Origin: Neonectria sp. B-13
Lineage: Eukaryota; Ascomycota; Sordariomycetes; Hypocreales; Nectriaceae
NCBI GenBank assembly: GCA_002682825.1
Contig: NOKP01000004.1
Coordinates: 451,711-515,710 of the forward strand
DNA length: 64,000 bases
Reading direction: 5' to 3'
Within the stretch, counting starts at the first letter, position 1, and every line of letters begins with the position of its first letter. A program made the translations under genes and the position numbers. Positions 31,001-41,363 of the stretch are shown here, one piece after another. Under the pieces are notes generated by a model. It was not told where the DNA came from. It was given only the letters and a program-made list of their open reading frames with translations, and did not search any database.

Positions 31001-34000
31001 TAGTTGAATCAATACATCATTCAGCATTCATCATTCATCATTCGTCTCCAATATTGATCAATGCGAAAAAGAAAACGCATGCTCGGGCTCGCAAGACACA
31101 AGACAAGACGTCCAACTAGTCAAAAAGGCATCAGTCATGTCATCCCGCGAGTGACCGAATCTGATGTCGCAAGTGGACACACAGGTCATGCCATTGGGGG
31201 TCGAAACACAAACCAAGAGTCGAGACCTTTTTCGCTGGATCGGATCACAGTGGAGTTGCGAGAGAAAACAGGTCACTGTGCCTGGCAGGACATCCAACCA
31301 GTCAGCCAGTATTCGTACTCCGCAGCCCGCCATAATTAGCCAGAAATGCGAAGGAAAAAAGAAATCCCCTCGCTGCGGGTTAGCAGGACGTCTCGGGCAC
31401 AAACGGACGGACATGACTTGTTCCTCTTCTTTCTTCTTCTTACGTTGGTGGGTGTCATGGATGTCACTTCAGCGCGATAAAGCAGGCTCAAATGGAAAAC
31501 CCCTCGTCATGTCTATCCCCAGGCTCTAGACTGTGAGTTGAGTTGAGCGACTGGACTGACGAAGGGAATGCGAGTCAGGGCGTGTTGGGAAGAGTCGCCG
31601 ATGGTGGTGCTGGCTGTGGGTGGCGCTCCGCCGTGACAGTGCATGGTGTATCCGACTATCAGACTCTAGAGATACTGTAGTTACAGATACCCAGGGAAAA
31701 GGGCTAGCGGATAGACTCTACGACTGTACGTAGTAGCACCGGCTGTGGATGCATGATGCATCTGGCGGCATGGCATCCATCGCATCGCGCCTAACAAATC
31801 GCCCAGGCCCCAGAGCCTACACACCAGGGCCGAGGGTACGGCTTTCCAGGTTTCCTGTGAGCCATTCAACAGGAGACCTGTCTGTAGGGCTTCTGTCGCT
31901 TCCCCCCTTCTCCCCCATTCGGGACGTAGCGGACACATGGCCACGCGGCCGAGGCCTGGCACCCCATCCCAGCAGATCGTCTGGTGGGCGGCGAGTGAAT
32001 GGTTGTGAAGCCCCCAATGCGACGCTGCCATCTCTCGCCAGCAACACCCGCGTCTTTGTCTCGTTCTTTTTCGTTTAGTCTCCCCCGTGGCTTGCGAGAA
32101 CCTGTTCCCCTATTCTATCTGCCATCCTGCCGACCGTATCCTCTGCCGTACTGACGCGGCTTGTGTACGGAGCATCCAGTGTATGGCCCCGGAATACGAA
32201 CGGATGGAGTCTTGTCAACCTGCTACACCAGCATCGCCGGGGGTACAGGAGAACTGACATGCACAGCCCGTGGCGAAATGCAGAGGCCCTGGGGAGAAAC
32301 TCAACCAGATGCGAAGGGCAAGGACAAGGACAAGGACTGGCCGCTGCCAAGAGCCAAGGCGGCGTCGGGCCGGGGCATGGAGTGGAGGAGCTGCAGGGAT
32401 TTGCACCCTTTCAGGCCCTTGCAAGTTCCGTATGAAGTCGTAGTAGAGTGGGCTTGCTGGAAGGCCAGGTGAACCTGGATAATGGCCCCCCGAGGCCCTG
32501 GGCAGTGGGCTATCTGTGAGAAATGCGAGACTGTGATCCATACATTCCATTGCATTTCGTGTTATTTGGGGGAATAAAGTCCACTCACCCACTGGCCCGC
32601 TCGCCCATTGTGGGCGCAGGATAGACTTCTTCCGGGGGTAGTCCCGTCTTCAGCATCAGATCAGTGAACCCAGTCTAGATTCTCGCTGTCTCCTCTCTCT
32701 TCGAGGAGTTTGTCTGCCTCGTAGCGCCAGGCCCAGAAGCGGCAAGCCCGTCCATGGCGATGGCGCACACCCGGCCTGAGCCCAAGCGTGGAGGAGAGGG
32801 GAAGCAAAGCTCAAATCTCCCGGCTGGGCCAGAGCCTGGCTAAAGGGTCTAGGGACGGTCCACTGAAGCCACACTGGAGGTGCCACTGAGGTGAGTTGCC
32901 ACTGGAGGCTCGCAAGCTCGGTGCCACTTGGATGTTGCCTTTGCCGCCGACGGTGTGATGTTGGATCGATGAACATGGTGTGGTGTTGAGGTCGTAGTCT
33001 ACGTAGTAGTACTATAGTAGCCAAGGCAAGGTGCCACCCCGTGCGGGCTAAGCTCTCAGGGCTAAGCAAGCTCAGTCACTAACCTGGCACTGGGCCTACA
33101 TAGTAGTAGAAGGTACTAGCTTCTGCACTATGAAGTTGTACTTGCCCCCGCCAGGACGGACGCTACCCGACCTAAGGTACCTTGCTGAAAAGCACTGACC
33201 CCTTTCTCCCCTCCCCAGGCCCCTCCCCCCTAAAACGACCTGGACGAACTGCTGTGGTGCAGCGGACTTGTACCCGGGGGCTTGCACTTGGTCTAACCAG
33301 CAACCCGCTGCGATCCCCCGAAGAGGCGCTGCTCAAAACCACGGGCCTGCCCTGACCTGGACGGGCGTGCTTAGGTACCCTCGCGCTCGTCCCTCGTCCC
33401 TCGCAATCTCCAATCTCGCTCCTCACCCTGAATCGCGTCTGCTCTGCTCCTCGATCCAATCCTCTCTTCCTTATCACCCACCACTTAGCCAGCAGCCAGC
33501 AGCAAAGGCATCCTCGCTCTCTCTCTGCCTCTCCCGTCGTTCCTTCATTTTGGGTGGCTTTTTTGCTTGTCTCTCAGTCTCTTTCTTCTGGCCTCTCCTT
33601 TTTGGCCTCCTCTCCTCGTCGCCCTGAAAGCGAACCACCGACCCATTTGGACCCTTGTTCTGAGACCATCAGATCACCCGGCCAAGAACAGACCAGTGAC
33701 CACTACGAAGACCACCACGCAGCAGACGCCAACCAGCCGTCATCTCAGTCACTCTGCAATTGCAAAAGAAACTCGCCCTCCCCGACCTGAATTCCATTCG
33801 CCTCTCTCTCTCTCTCTGTCCCTCTCAGAAAACAACCTTCATCCGCCTTCCAACGACTAAACTTTGTCGCCCACCCTCCTGATATCCACGGCATAAACAC
33901 ACGCTAAAACCCTGCGTTTCTGATTTCCCGTGCGCAAGACACAACACAAACAGGTACGTCTGTCCCGTCTATTGCATACATGCAAAGTATAGCAATACCA

Positions 34001-34377
34001 ATAGCATGGCATCCATTGCATTGTCTTCCCAGTCTTGCTTGGTCTTTGTGGCGTTTCGGCCCCACAAGCCCAACAAGCTCCACACGCTGGCTTGTTGCCC
34101 CAGCCATCATCACCCATCACCATCACCTTGGCGGCCTTCACTTTCTTAAAACCATCCATCCCCTCACTTGTCGCAGCCCAATTCATGCTAACTTTTCTTC
34201 CCTCCCGTCAGAATCGAGCATTGGCGCAGAACTTGGTTCTCGTTTAATATCCCGACTTGTTGTCTCCTCTTCCTCTCTCTCACCCCTGCACCGACACACA
34301 CGTCGATCCAACGTCGTCGCCCCTTTCCACCTCGACCTCTCGATCTCTATCTCTCCCCTCCAATTGATCCATCCACA
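28030..34377. other. Gene-poor stretch of about 6.3 kb
   Basis: No supported gene. The segment 29135-29225 has imperfect repeats of GGCCATCACAGG. The right end (about 33400-34377) is very pyrimidine-rich and is the leader of the small membrane protein gene at 34378, with a 5' UTR intron at 33954-34211. Many short ORFs in the middle have Trp/Cys/His-heavy composition and look like chance frames. Confidence 0.45.
33954..34211 (+). other. 5' UTR intron of the small membrane protein gene
   Basis: Donor CAG/GTACGT at 33954, branch GCTAAC about 20 bases before the end, acceptor TCCCGTCAG at 34211. The 258-bp length and CT-rich flanks are typical of leaders of strongly expressed fungal genes. The ATG follows 166 bp downstream. 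Confidence 0.6.
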
Positions 34378-34863
34378 ATGCCTTCCAACTACGAGAAGCT
34401 CGGCCGTCCCAGCGGCCCCAGCCTGGACACGACCGCCTCCATGTCTATCCCCGAAAAGGTCGCCCTGTCCAACGTCACCACCCTCTGCCCTTCGCCCCTC
34501 GACAGATCCCCCGGGGGAAGCGCCACGTCCACGCCGCGCACTCAAAAGGGCAACCCCTTCGACACCGACGTCGAGGCCATGGTCCCCGCCACCACCACCG
34601 ATACCTGCAGCCAAAGGATCCACGCCCAGGCCAGCAAGACCGACTGCCAGGTCTGGCCCGGCAAGGAGCACTGGAAGCAAAAGGCCAAGCTTGCCAAGAA
34701 GCAGCGTGGCTGGTGTACCTGGATGGCGAAGCTCAGCCGCCGAAACCGCATCATCGCCAAGGTCCTCATGGTCTTTCTCATTGTCGGCATTGCCGTGGGC
34801 GTCGGTTTCGGAGTCAGCAAGCCACTACACGCTCCCATCTGGGGCGACTCGTCCAACAAATGA
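34378..34863 (+). CDS. Small single-pass membrane protein, Cys-containing, conserved-looking
   Basis: Intronless coding region of 161 residues. Residues 1-75 are polar and Ser/Thr/Pro-rich (contains NPFDTDVEAM). A Cys/Trp/Lys segment follows (DCQVWPGKEHWKQKAK). One hydrophobic helix lies near 127-148 (IIAKVLMVFLIVGIAVGVGFG), then a short tail ending DSSNK. There is no signal peptide, so this is probably a tail-proximal anchored type II protein with a cytosolic N-terminus. It resembles unnamed conserved proteins of Sordariomycetes from memory, unverified. The long CT-rich leader and 5' UTR intron suggest high expression. Function unknown. Confidence 0.75.
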   Translation: MPSNYEKLGRPSGPSLDTTASMSIPEKVALSNVTTLCPSPLDRSPGGSATSTPRTQKGNPFDTDVEAMVPATTTDTCSQRIHAQASKTDCQVWPGKEHWKQKAKLAKKQRGWCTWMAKLSRRNRIIAKVLMVFLIVGIAVGVGFGVSKPLHAPIWGDSSNK

Positions 34864-36405
34864 GTCCGATCATCACCACCGCGTCATCGTCATCGCCTCC
34901 TACCACTTCATCTCATCGCGTCTCAGCCTTCAAAAAGACTCATCCCCACAGCCACCCAGGCCAACCTCGACGACGCGCCAATTCGCCCACCAAGCCCTCG
35001 TTGTTTTTCGGATTTTCAGCATATCTAGATACCCCAATTGGCAACAACCACCTCCATAGCAGCACCAGCAGCTACGCCCGCCAGGGACTCGTCGACTCGC
35101 TACCTCGAGATTCAGACCCCATTTTGTACATGTAATCGGCGGGGCCTTTCTCTTGCTTTCTCGCCTTTTTTCTCTTTCACCTGTTAAGAGCGCAACACTA
35201 CTGCTGGATTTCGACATCATGATGGGGCGTTTGTGGAGTTCGTCCACCTCTTCTTTGTTTTTTTTTCGGAGGCATTCATCTTGGAACGGAATTATGGAGT
35301 ACAGAACAGTGGGCTGCCTATGTTACAGAGTCTGTCGTTTGTTTGTCTGGTCTTTTCCTACTACTAGTGCGTTGTTCATTATGCGATCGGCATAGAGGGT
35401 CAAGATACAGTCACTTTCTTGGTGTCCATCTAAAGAGGAAATATCAAATACACCTTCGCCCATGTTATTACATGGGGCGGGGCCAGGCGGATGGGAGCTT
35501 CGTTTGCTCCCCCGTCACCGTTTAAGCTATATTGTGTCTCTTGGTTCCCGTTTCAGATGGTGTGTGAGATGTTACATGGGCACTTTTGCATTGCGTAGCC
35601 ACGGTCGCGCATGACGTTTACCTTGATGGCAGGTATGCGAGTGGCTAGGCGAATAGGCCTTGAGGGGCCTTTTGCTGGGTGTAAGTTGACGTTGAAGTTG
35701 GGCGTGGACTGACCCCGTCTTCTCCACGAGCTTGCAAATCGCCTTATGCAAGGGACGAGGAACCGGATCTAATCTAGCATTAGGCCGGCCGGCACTGATC
35801 TCGCAGAAACCGGGGCCAGATCCAATCCATGTCCAGGCTGGGAAAACTGGGAACCCGCGGTGAAGGGGGAACACCGTCACACACACACTTGTGGGCGTGG
35901 TGTGGGCCCGGACGATGCTTCAAGCAAACGAGAAGAAAGAGGGCTTTCCNNNNNNNNNNNNNNNNNNNNNNNNNNNNNNNNNNNNNNNNNNNNNNNNNNN
36001 NNNNNNNNNNNNNNNNNNNNNNNNNNNNNNNNNNNNNNNNNNNNNNNNNCGCGCGTGTGTGGGTGGGTTGTCGGTGTGGATCACGTCTTACTCCGAAGCT
36101 TCCGGCCGTGGTGGGTTGACGGAGATGGGGGAGGGGAGGGGTTTTGCTTATATGAAGGGCTGGGGCAGCTTCTTACTTGGAGTGGGGTGTTCCTGGGCTT
36201 TTGCTTGTTTGGTTTCTTGTTGGCTTTTATCGAGTTCTGCTTGCTAGGATAGAGACGGCGTATTAACCCAAGAGCTAACTTGATAGATGCCGACTTACAG
36301 CAGCTTCACGTCCGACCGACCCAACAAGCCATTCAGAAATCTCTAAAGCTCGATTCCCCTCCGGCTTTCGACTCGCTCTCTTTACCACCGCTCTCGCCGT
36401 CGACC
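34864..36405. other. Intergenic region containing an assembly gap
   Basis: About 1.5 kb. Bases 34864-35500 are likely the 3' UTR of the upstream gene. The 100-N gap is at 35950-36049. Nothing else is recognised. Confidence 0.4.
35950..36049. other. Assembly gap (100 N)
   Basis: Exactly 100 unknown bases, the conventional filler of unknown true length. Frames drawn across it are meaningless. Genes on its two sides are not guaranteed to be at this distance. Confidence 0.99.
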
Positions 36406-36768
36406 TCATTCTCTCCGTTTAGCATCCTCGAAAGCCTCAGTCTCGGGCTCGCCCAAGCTTGTCGCCCGTCGCCGCGGGTTCTGCGGAACGAGGAGGACTT
36501 CCCCGCGTCTCCCCCTCATAGCACTCTCCGCGACCTCGTCCAGGCTGTCATCCATCAACGGCCGCTCTTGCTCGCGGATGGCGTCCAGCCAGGGATGCAC
36601 TCGTCGCTCCGCCCCAGTCCTTGGGACCGCATCCCGCTGCGTCGTGGCCCGCTTCGTCTTGCGCTCTTGGCAGGTCGTCCAGATGACGGAGGCCCAGAAA
36701 CAACAGAAGATGAGGAATAGCAGGATGTAGCCGCAGAGGATGTAGGGGTTGTAGCTGTGCTGTTCCAT
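36406..36768 (-). CDS. Small single-pass membrane protein (120 aa)
   Basis: A 120-residue intronless ORF on the minus strand. Short N-terminus (MEQHSYNPY), one strongly hydrophobic helix at about 11-30 containing LLFLIFCCFWASVIW, then a basic, polar tail of about 85 residues. A textbook TATAAAAG box lies on the minus strand at 36860-36853, 85 bp before the ATG. That and the clean topology support a real gene. No family recognised. One of four small membrane protein genes within 5 kb. Confidence 0.62.
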   Translation of the reverse strand: MEQHSYNPYILCGYILLFLIFCCFWASVIWTTCQERKTKRATTQRDAVPRTGAERRVHPWLDAIREQERPLMDDSLDEVAESAMRGRRGEVLLVPQNPRRRATSLGEPETEAFEDAKRRE

Positions 36769-36852
36769 TGTAGAGGTGGTGCGTGTGAAGTTGTAAACTG
36801 CCTTGATAGCTGGTCTTCAAAAGCGCCAGTCTGGCGTCGAGCACTGTCTTGT

Positions 36853-36860
36853 CTTTTATA
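36853..36860 (-). promoter_or_regulatory. TATA box of the 120-aa membrane protein gene
   Basis: TATAAAAG reading on the minus strand, 85 bp upstream of the start codon at 36768. Confidence 0.6.
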
Positions 36861-37648
36861 TTGAACTGGATACGGTTGGCAACCGTTCACAGCCAAACTG
36901 CCCAGTGAAAGGTTGCATTCGCAGGCCTAGTCGCAAGTTTTCTAGAACCGACATGAATCACTAGTCCTGTCGGCTTTTGAATCCTAGATGCTGGTCGTAG
37001 AGGAACTCAATCAGAGAAGACATAGACACAAATAACATGCGTAAAGACGAAGGCCTTCGTACCCTCAGGCTCCCTTACTTCTATTCGCCGGGCAATTTAC
37101 TAAAGGTTGCAGGTAATTACAAGTGCATCCTTATCATTGGGGCGAGTATGAGTCTCCCTGCTGTCTTGTTTAGCATCATGGGCGTTTCTCCAGGCTCGGC
37201 GGAGACGCCGTTCATTCATGGGCATACCAGCGGATCTGAACAGGACGGCAATCCCATGCTGCTGATCGTCAACAGAGGATTCTGGTCTTATGCCATGGTC
37301 TTCATATTTCTCGTCAAAGACAATGACGTTCACTGAACACGGACCGTTCATATGTTTCGAGTCTACCACCCAGTTCAAAACTCGACAGGGGGGACAAGCA
37401 ATACAGACCACGAACTGCTACTCTCACGTTCAATTATCCATGGTAAAGCGTTGTAGCGAACACGAGACCTTGTCCGTCCCTCTTCAAACCCCGAATTATT
37501 ATAAATACCGTCAACCGTTTTCCAACTCTCACTCCTCACTCACAATCATCTCAGTGTAACTCAAGCGCTTCGTAAGTACCAACCTTCCCAAACCAACTAA
37601 CAACCCCCGACACACAAAACCCTCCAACAACACCAAAAGCCACTCATC
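36861..37648. other. Divergent intergenic region between two small membrane protein genes
   Basis: About 790 bp. It holds TATAAATA at 37500-37507 for the rightward gene and its likely 5' UTR intron at 37572-37639 (GTAAGT donor, ACTAAC branch, CAAAAG end). No ORF is supported. Confidence 0.45.
37500..37507 (+). promoter_or_regulatory. TATA box of the 84-aa membrane protein gene
   Basis: TATAAATA about 150 bp before the ATG at 37649; the leader probably loses a 68-bp intron. Confidence 0.55.
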
Positions 37649-37903
37649 ATGAACCATTGCGCTTCCGTCGCCCACTCCCGCAACGAGGAGACCCCCTGGG
37701 AGGACCACCACGCCAACCGCGTCGAAAAGTCCGTCACCACCATCGTCATGGGCATCGTGATCGCCATCTTCGTCTTCCCCGTCGTTTTCTACTTTACCGT
37801 CAAGACCGTCAGGCATATCAAGAACCGCCGCCAGCGGATTCCCGATGAGGAGGAGAGTGTTGAGCTGGAGCATCGCCCGGCTGTTCGACCTCCAAGTGTT
37901 TGA
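37649..37903 (+). CDS. Small single-pass membrane protein (84 aa)
   Basis: An 84-residue intronless ORF. The polar N-terminus (about 27 residues, MNHCASVAHSRNEE) is followed by one hydrophobic helix near 29-50 containing IVMGIVIAIFVFPVVFYF, then a basic stop-transfer (RHIKNRRQR) and an acidic tail. Positive charges after the helix predict a cytosolic C-terminus. Supported by a TATA box, a leader intron candidate and codon choice; no family recognised. Confidence 0.62.
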   Translation: MNHCASVAHSRNEETPWEDHHANRVEKSVTTIVMGIVIAIFVFPVVFYFTVKTVRHIKNRRQRIPDEEESVELEHRPAVRPPSV

Positions 37904-38635
37904 GGGAGGAAATGTGTGCGAGTGTTTAGGGGAAAGGTTGATGCTAAGACAGTAAATATTTCAAACTTTGGCTATCAGATTTCTCTTTTAAATATGTGTG
38001 AATTCACCAGTGTGCCTGCCATTCCTAGTGACCATGTAGATTTGCGACAGCCTCGGACTATGGGGACGCGTTGATCAAGATGTTTGTCGCTAAAGTGACC
38101 ATCAGGGCCACCAATAACGTAACTTCTCGCCGTCAACCCTTGTCCGCCTGAGAATGAAGTTCTAACATGTGTTCCCAAGTTTCCACAACTGAGGAGATGT
38201 TCCGCTGATTGTCATCAGTGGAACGTCCCTCCAGCGCCATCCCTTCCTGCGCCTATAAGAGCCTCCTCTAATCTCTTGTTCGTAAGTTCACGACCTCAAT
38301 ATCCTGAGGACTGTTCTGGGACACCGTGAACAGGCTACACAACATGATGTCCGACATGAGTGGTCACAATACCTTTGTTCGATCCACAGATGTCCAAGCC
38401 GACAAAGAACAAAACACGCCCAACCGTTGCAATTCCACAGAACAACAGCAAACGAACAAGAACAACGTCTCTTCGCAAAGCGATAAATACCCCGACGAGC
38501 CACAATGAGCTCCCCAAACACAGCTCAACTCAAAAGCAGTCCTCGTTCCAAGGCCTCCGTTATAACTAACAGTAAGTTCCTTCTCGAAAAGAACCCTCGC
38601 CTAACCATCTTCACAGTTCCACCACCAGCTTCAGC
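37904..38635. other. Leader and promoter region of the 198-aa membrane protein gene
   Basis: TATAAGAG at 38254-38261 is a plausible TATA box. Two GTAAGT donors (38281 and about 38572) and a CTTCACAG acceptor at about 38617 suggest a spliced leader. Within the leader a 54-codon frame (38344-38508, starting ATGATGTCC) and an overlapping ATG at 38505 could act as upstream ORFs; neither is in frame with the main start. Confidence 0.4.
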
Positions 38636-39232
38636 ATGGCCTACAACTCCACCACCGCGGGCTTCCGCATCTTCAAGCCCAGCATCCGCTCATTGGGCAA
38701 CATGCACAATGGACAATCCGCGAAGAGCCCGCCCAAGAACCTCTGGATCATCCTCGCAGGCCTGAGCATCTTCTTGATGTTCATCGTCGCTCTCTTGGGC
38801 TACTTCTGGCTCCGAGACCGCAGACCCAACCGCCGCGTCGACGCTGCCGAAAGAGGCCAGGCGAACGTCCAGACTGAGACGCGCTATCAGAGAAACCTGC
38901 GCCTCGCCGTTGAAAGGGAGATTTCCGCGAACCGCGCCGCCCCGTCCTACCCTCTAGACGACATCCCCCGGGGCGCAAACCGTCAATATCACAGTCCCGG
39001 CTTTGAAGAGAGGAACATGCCCGCTCCGTGCCACGTCCGAGGCCTGACCGATCCCCTGGGACGATCAACATCGCAGCACATGCCTCCATTACTGCATTCC
39101 GAGAAAACCGCGCGGCAGTTGCCTCAGCGATCTGGCCAGAACCCCGTGGAGCAACAGTCCTCAGCTCCGGGTCGAAGCATGAAGCCGGCCGACCGGCTGA
39201 GGGCGAAGATGAACGGAGACAGTCGGGTTTGA
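38636..39232 (+). CDS. Single-pass membrane protein (198 aa)
   Basis: A 198-residue ORF. The short N-terminus has a possible N-glycosylation site (NST at 4-6). One hydrophobic helix lies near 36-58 (LWIILAGLSIFLMFIVALLGYF), followed by a very basic segment (RDRRPNRR) and a long disordered tail rich in Arg, Pro, Gln and Ser. Topology suggests N-out, C-in. The exact start is inferred: it is the first ATG after a probable leader intron ending CTTCACAG at about 38617. No family recognised. Confidence 0.62.
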   Translation: MAYNSTTAGFRIFKPSIRSLGNMHNGQSAKSPPKNLWIILAGLSIFLMFIVALLGYFWLRDRRPNRRVDAAERGQANVQTETRYQRNLRLAVEREISANRAAPSYPLDDIPRGANRQYHSPGFEERNMPAPCHVRGLTDPLGRSTSQHMPPLLHSEKTARQLPQRSGQNPVEQQSSAPGRSMKPADRLRAKMNGDSRV

Positions 39233-40309
39233 CTCGGCGCGCAGCCCAAGTGGCGAGCGCATATAAAAAACGGTGAATATGGCAAGAAGCGTCGAAGGCG
39301 TCTCAAAGGCGCAGCAGGACGTCTAATGGTATGGTTTGGAACTTGGAAGAAGAGACAATGAGTAGAGATGCCTGTGGCCAGTTAGCAAATCAAGCCATAT
39401 CCTTTGGAGCTGCAACAAATGAACTGTGGCCCGTCGGTCTTGCAGAAACTTCTGCTCGCAATGTGTCACCGCCGGCAAACTGTGTAGAACATGACGCAAC
39501 AGCCATCTGCATCGTTGCTTTCTCGTTTCCTGTCTGCCTCTTTCTAATCAACATGGTTCATCTTTGCGTCTTGAGTGTCTCCTCCTGATCCGTGGATCAA
39601 AGCACACATCATCATCCGGCCATTTGTCGTCAAGACAGGAAAATAACAGGGTGGTAGGTAATAAACAACACATTCCAACAATTGACAAGGCCTTTCTTTG
39701 TCTCAAATCGTTCTCAGTGTCCGTCATGACGTCCAGAAATAGCAAAGCCGAAGCATCGCGCGAGCTTACGCAGAAATGTATTGCGCAGCTCAGCGCGCCA
39801 GAACTTCCGTAATATCCTCCGCTGGAGTGCTTAATTATGCCGTGTCCCTCCTCTCCAGTGTTCGTATAGTAAGACAGCCAAATGCAGAAGGGCAGGTAGG
39901 TCAATAGGTGGTAGGGAATGGGGGACATGATCCAGGTGATGTGTGTGTGTGTATGACAAAGGGAAATGGGGTTGTGAGAATACAAATAAGTTTACTATTT
40001 TTCTTTGATCTTTCTTCTTTCTAGTTGACTGGACAAGTGCTGATCCAGCCGGTTGCTGGCGCTTCCGTCCAGAGCGATCCCTGTTCTGCTCGTGGTGGCT
40101 GTTTCAGTCCAGCCCCCGATCTGCGTGGGGTGGTCTTGTATAGGGTTCGTGAGGGTTCTTGCAGGGGTTATAACATGATGAAGTCATAGCCAGGTACATG
40201 GCTGTTTCTGCGGTGTCCCAGAATTGGGCCCAGTATGGTTTCCCGTTGGGCACGAGGTGGTGAATCGATTAAACGAAACAACGCCGCGGTTCGTCGATCG
40301 GCAGGGATA
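39233..40309. other. Intergenic region
   Basis: About 1.1 kb between the membrane protein gene and the 3' end of the GTPase gene. It contains a short TG microsatellite near 39942-39955. No ORF is supported. Confidence 0.4.
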
Positions 40310-41363
40310 TCACACGGACTGATATAGCAGCAGGGGCTCGCCGACGTTTTCGATCTCGGGAATCGTGCATTTGAGGTCGAATGCCTTGGACAAGACGATT
40401 TTGAAGATCTGCAAGGGGTGAGCATGTGGGAACCTGGGAGATTTGCAGAGGATAAACGGACCTTTTGTACATTGATGCTATGGCTGGTACTTGAAAAGAT
40501 CAATGCCGCTCTCATGGCTTTAGCAAACCGCCTTGCCTGTTGGTCTTGTTAGCTCGAGCCCGGGGATGCGCCTGGTAAAGGTGTCCACGCACCTGGTTGG
40601 AAATTTCCTCTTGGTCCTGGGGTGGGAAGTTGACGAAATGGTCGTATTTTGTGCCAACGAGGATGGGGATGGCCGTCTTGTTGAAGCCTCGGCCTTGTCG
40701 GTACCACTCCTTGATGCTATTCAAGGTGCTCTTGCGGGTCAAGTCGAACATGAAGAGGATAGCGACGGCATCGTTACAGACGAGGGGCAGCATGTTGACG
40801 AACTCGCGCTGGCCGCCAAGATCCCAGATGGAAAAGGTGATTTCGGTGTTGCGGATGGAGATTGTCTTTTCCATAAAGTTGACGCCGAGGGTCTGGATGT
40901 AGTCTTCGTCCCAGCTGCCCTCGACGTACTTGACCATGAGGGACGTCTTCCCGATCTGGGCATCACCAACCATGCCAACCTTGATGACAACATGATTCCG
41001 GCCGTTGGCTGACTCGCCTGCGGTTGCGCCTTGTCGGTAGTCGCCGTAGTTCTGGTGGGCGGGGTTGGAGAGACCGCTGGCAGGTCTTGATATAGAGGGA
41101 GCGGCCTGGACGGGAGGTGTGTATCGGGCATTGGGGTCCTCTTCTTGCCTGGGGCTGGCGGCGAGGCCCTGGTCTAGAGATTGGCTCTGTGAATGGCGGA
41201 ATCCGTTGCTCGAGGCGATGTGGGGAGAGCCCTCGATGCCGCCGAGGGTGTCGTCTTGGACGTCGTGGAGGGGTTGAGCCTCCATCTCCATGGTGTCGGC
41301 GGGAGGTTCGGGAGTAGGGGGCAGGGCGGTGGCAGCCGCCGCGATCGTGGGGTCTTCCAGCAT
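40310..41363 (-). CDS. spg1: Septation GTPase Spg1/Tem1
   Basis: Ras-superfamily GTPase that starts the septation initiation network (fission yeast Spg1, budding yeast Tem1) at the spindle pole body. Exons 41363-40593, 40536-40462 and 40408-40310, introns of 56 and 53 bp, 314 residues. A disordered N-terminal extension of about 123 residues precedes the G domain. P-loop GDAQIGKT is at 133-140, DLGGQ at 181-185 and TKYD (in place of NKxD) at 238-241, the latter typical of this subfamily; [10 protein letters not shown] and a C-terminus [11 protein letters not shown] then GEPLLLYQ follow. There is no C-terminal CAAX, as in Spg1/Tem1. The frame continues upstream through a Ser-Thr stretch without an ATG, so Met at 41363 is chosen; an upstream start by splicing is possible. 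Confidence 0.92.

Noticed and set aside
33980..35059. 359-codon Pro/Ser/Arg-rich frame on the + strand
   Set aside because: It starts inside a 5' UTR intron, runs out of frame through the small membrane protein gene and has the composition of CT-rich DNA.
36280..36720. 146-codon + strand frame opposite the 120-aa membrane protein
   Set aside because: The minus frame has a membrane helix, a start near a TATA box and better composition.
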